A DNA stretch of 64,000 nucleotides from Nereocystis luetkeana (taxonomy: Eukaryota; Sar; Phaeophyceae; Laminariales; Laminariaceae). Each line of letters starts with the position of its first letter. The stretch's first letter is position 1. A model generated the notes under the pieces. It saw only the letters and a program-made list of their open reading frames with translations, had not been told where the DNA came from and ran no database searches. This document shows positions 62,154-64,000 of this stretch, piece after piece. The translations under genes were made by a program, and so were the position numbers. The stretch is taken from the NCBI GenBank assembly GCA_031213475.1, contig JARUPZ010000002.1, forward strand, positions 9,565,949 through 9,629,948. The letters run 5' to 3'.

Positions 62154-62654
62154 GCGAGCGAAATAAAATTAAATAAATATATATATAAATAAACTGGTGT
62201 GGATACCAAGTCCTATCCCCCAGATCGTACCGCCTTATGATCACGTGTAATCCTTCCAAGACGCCATCCTGGCTCCTTGGGGGCACTCTGAGATTTCTCT
62301 CTCGTTGCTGACCTCACATCCTGAGAGGGTGGTAATGCCACACCATCCACTTACTGGTATTATCTTATGTACTTCGTGTACGTACAGTATGTACATATAT
62401 ATTCTTTGTTTTCAAGGAGATTTTGTTTGGGCACGACTCGGATCGGATGCGTGTACGATATTGATATCATGCATTGCATGGGTGCCGACTTTTGGAAAAC
62501 GCTGAAAAGCGAGAGCGAAAAGTAACTACTCGATACTGTAACCCAGTTTTTCTTCCCCGAACTTTTTTTATTATTATTATGCATTAGCGTACCGTAGTAC
62601 GTGATATGTAGTCGCGTCTGGAGTCTGGAGTCTGGCGTGAGGTTTTGAGGGTGG

Positions 62655-62870
62655 TCAAACAGACAGGCTGGCATACGCGCAGGCAGCCGGACAGACAGAC
62701 AGGCAGACAGACAGATAGACAGACAAGACAGGCAGGCGCAGGCGGGCAGACATGCAGACAGACGGACAGACAAGACAGGTAGACAGACAGGCAGACATGC
62801 AGACAGACAGGCAGACAGACAGACAGACGGACAGACAGACAAGACAGATAGACAAACAGTCAGACAGTCA
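62655..62870. repeat. (CAGA)n/(CAGG) microsatellite
   Basis: Tandem CAGA units with CAGG and CGGA variants over about 215 bases. Confidence 0.9.
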
Positions 62871-62935
62871 GACGAAGAGAATCTGAAGTTCCGTCATAGA
62901 GATCGCAGTCGCCAGTGGGTTGATACCGGGGAAAC

Positions 62936-63143
62936 GCCTCTTCCGCGCGCTCCAGTGGCGGTGCCGTACAGCAAGCAGTACACACAGTAGCTTGGGACTT
63001 ACAGGCACCCTGAATCGCACCCTCCGTTTACCTCAAAAAATGTCTCTTCCGCGCGCTCCAGTGGCGGTGCCGTACAGCAAGCGGTACACACAGTAGCTTG
63101 GGACTTAACAGGCACCCTGAATCGCGCCCTCCGTTTACCTCAA
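62936..63143. repeat. ~105-bp tandem duplication
   Basis: CTCTTCCGCGCGCTCCAGTG through GCCCTCCGTTTACCTCAAAA occurs twice in a row with only a few changes. Confidence 0.85.
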
Positions 63144-63271
63144 AACCGGCGAGTCAGTCGCACCATTGTTTACCCTCGACGCCCACGTAACCACGCGGAA
63201 AAACAGACGCTTGCGCTCGGAAGAGCTGCGAGTACGTGCCTAAATACGCGCGTACGTACGAGCACTTAGTC

Positions 63272-63360
63272 GGCCTTTTTGTTGTTGTTGTTGTTGTTGT
63301 TGTTGTTGCTGTTGTTGCTGTTGTTGTTGTTGTTGTTGTTTTGTTTTGTTGTTGTTGTTT
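63272..63360. repeat. (TTG)n microsatellite
   Basis: About 28 TTG units with a few CTG and TTTTG interruptions. Confidence 0.9.
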
Positions 63361-64000
63361 CATTATCGGTGGTGTGCTCGCTCTCACGTGACACGTAAAA
63401 ATGGTCCCGGATGATAGTGATTTCCCCTCACGGAGGGGGGAACATACGTATCATAAGTAGTGACAACCTAAATGTGGTTTTACAAACGTAAGGAGGGATG
63501 TTTGGTTTTTGGTTTCGTCGTGGGTTCTGGTCGCTACAGACCCACTATGAGTGCTAAACACTATTATCACGCGTCCCCAAACCGTGGTTGCAGTTGTGCA
63601 GGCATCTTGTTTTTTTTTTCGTTTTTTTTTCGTTTTTTTTTTTTTTGTACCGCACTTCTTTTTTATTCTCTTAACTTCTTTTTTGATTGCTTCCACCCCA
63701 TTTATATTTGTAACCTTCACCCCCTAATTTTATCTCTTGTTTCCAATGTTAGTCGCAGCTCAGAGCCGGGGGTCACAAAGCAGGCTCTTTCTCCCTCCTT
63801 CCTACTACGGTTCTTGCCTTTTGCGTTTTTTTTTTGCGCGCGAGAAGAAATCGGCCCATCCTTCCCCGCCCCCCCCCCCCCCCCCCGCCTCGTCGACTCG
63901 TCTCGAAATTTCACAGAAACCTCAAATCTGACCTCTGAATTCCAAGCGTTTTGTCCCCCCTTACCACGAGAGTGCATTCCTACTACAGTACGTATGTGTG

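Larger units (their letters stand above)
62193..64000. other. right-end stretch: repeats, possible KDSR 3' intron
   Basis: (CAGA)n-type tract (62655-62870), a tandem duplication of about 105 bases (62936-63143), a (TTG)n tract (63272-63360), T runs and SINE-like body sequence (63740-63930). No KDSR C-terminal exon was recognised here. Confidence 0.5.

Overview
This is a eukaryotic nuclear window with long introns, GT-AG splice sites and very dense simple and dispersed repeats. A predicted plastid protein starts with a signal peptide followed by a Phe after the cleavage region, which is the targeting type of heterokont algae. Together with the GC-rich exons, CT/G-rich introns and TTAGGG-type repeat remnants, this suggests a brown alga or a close stramenopile relative. 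That placement is inferred; no homology search was run. All gene models were built by hand from conserved protein motifs, splice consensus and intron phase.

Layout. At 1-2250 (minus) lie remnants of a Ty3/gypsy-type retroelement: reverse transcriptase, an aspartic protease DTGS motif and, upstream on the same strand, a degraded NADAR (YbiA-like) domain. At 4544-7077 (minus) is a divergent ABC1/UbiB-like kinase with degraded catalytic motifs; a possible further exon lies at 10178-10564. At 14658-21192 (plus) is a five-exon gene for a plastid-targeted PDZ plus [2Fe-2S] ferredoxin-like fusion. At 27540-44840 (minus) is an eight-exon gene for splicing factor SF3B2 (SAP145), with a 7.1-kb first intron and a 2.4-kb intron full of minisatellite. 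At 47486-52423 (plus) is a BTB-BACK protein without kelch repeats whose 5' exon was not found. At 55513-62153 (plus) is 3-ketodihydrosphingosine reductase (KDSR), six exons, with an unresolved C-terminus.

The genes look like unrelated housekeeping or accessory functions (splicing, sphingolipid synthesis, plastid redox, lipid or quinone-type kinase, BTB adaptor). I see no operon-like or pathway logic.

The non-coding DNA is the most unusual part. It holds a ~110-bp MITE family (one copy nested in another), a second palindromic family built on AACCCTTTTAGGAC/CAGTCCCGTTTTGGGG arms, a ~530-bp foldback element, a ~340-bp candidate miniature LTR retrotransposon (TRIM), a dispersed repeat of ~220-550 bp abutting G tracts (about ten copies), tRNA-like SINE pieces, two large intronic minisatellites, and more than 30 exact copies of the 9-bp palindrome TACCWGGTA where about 0.5 would be expected by chance.
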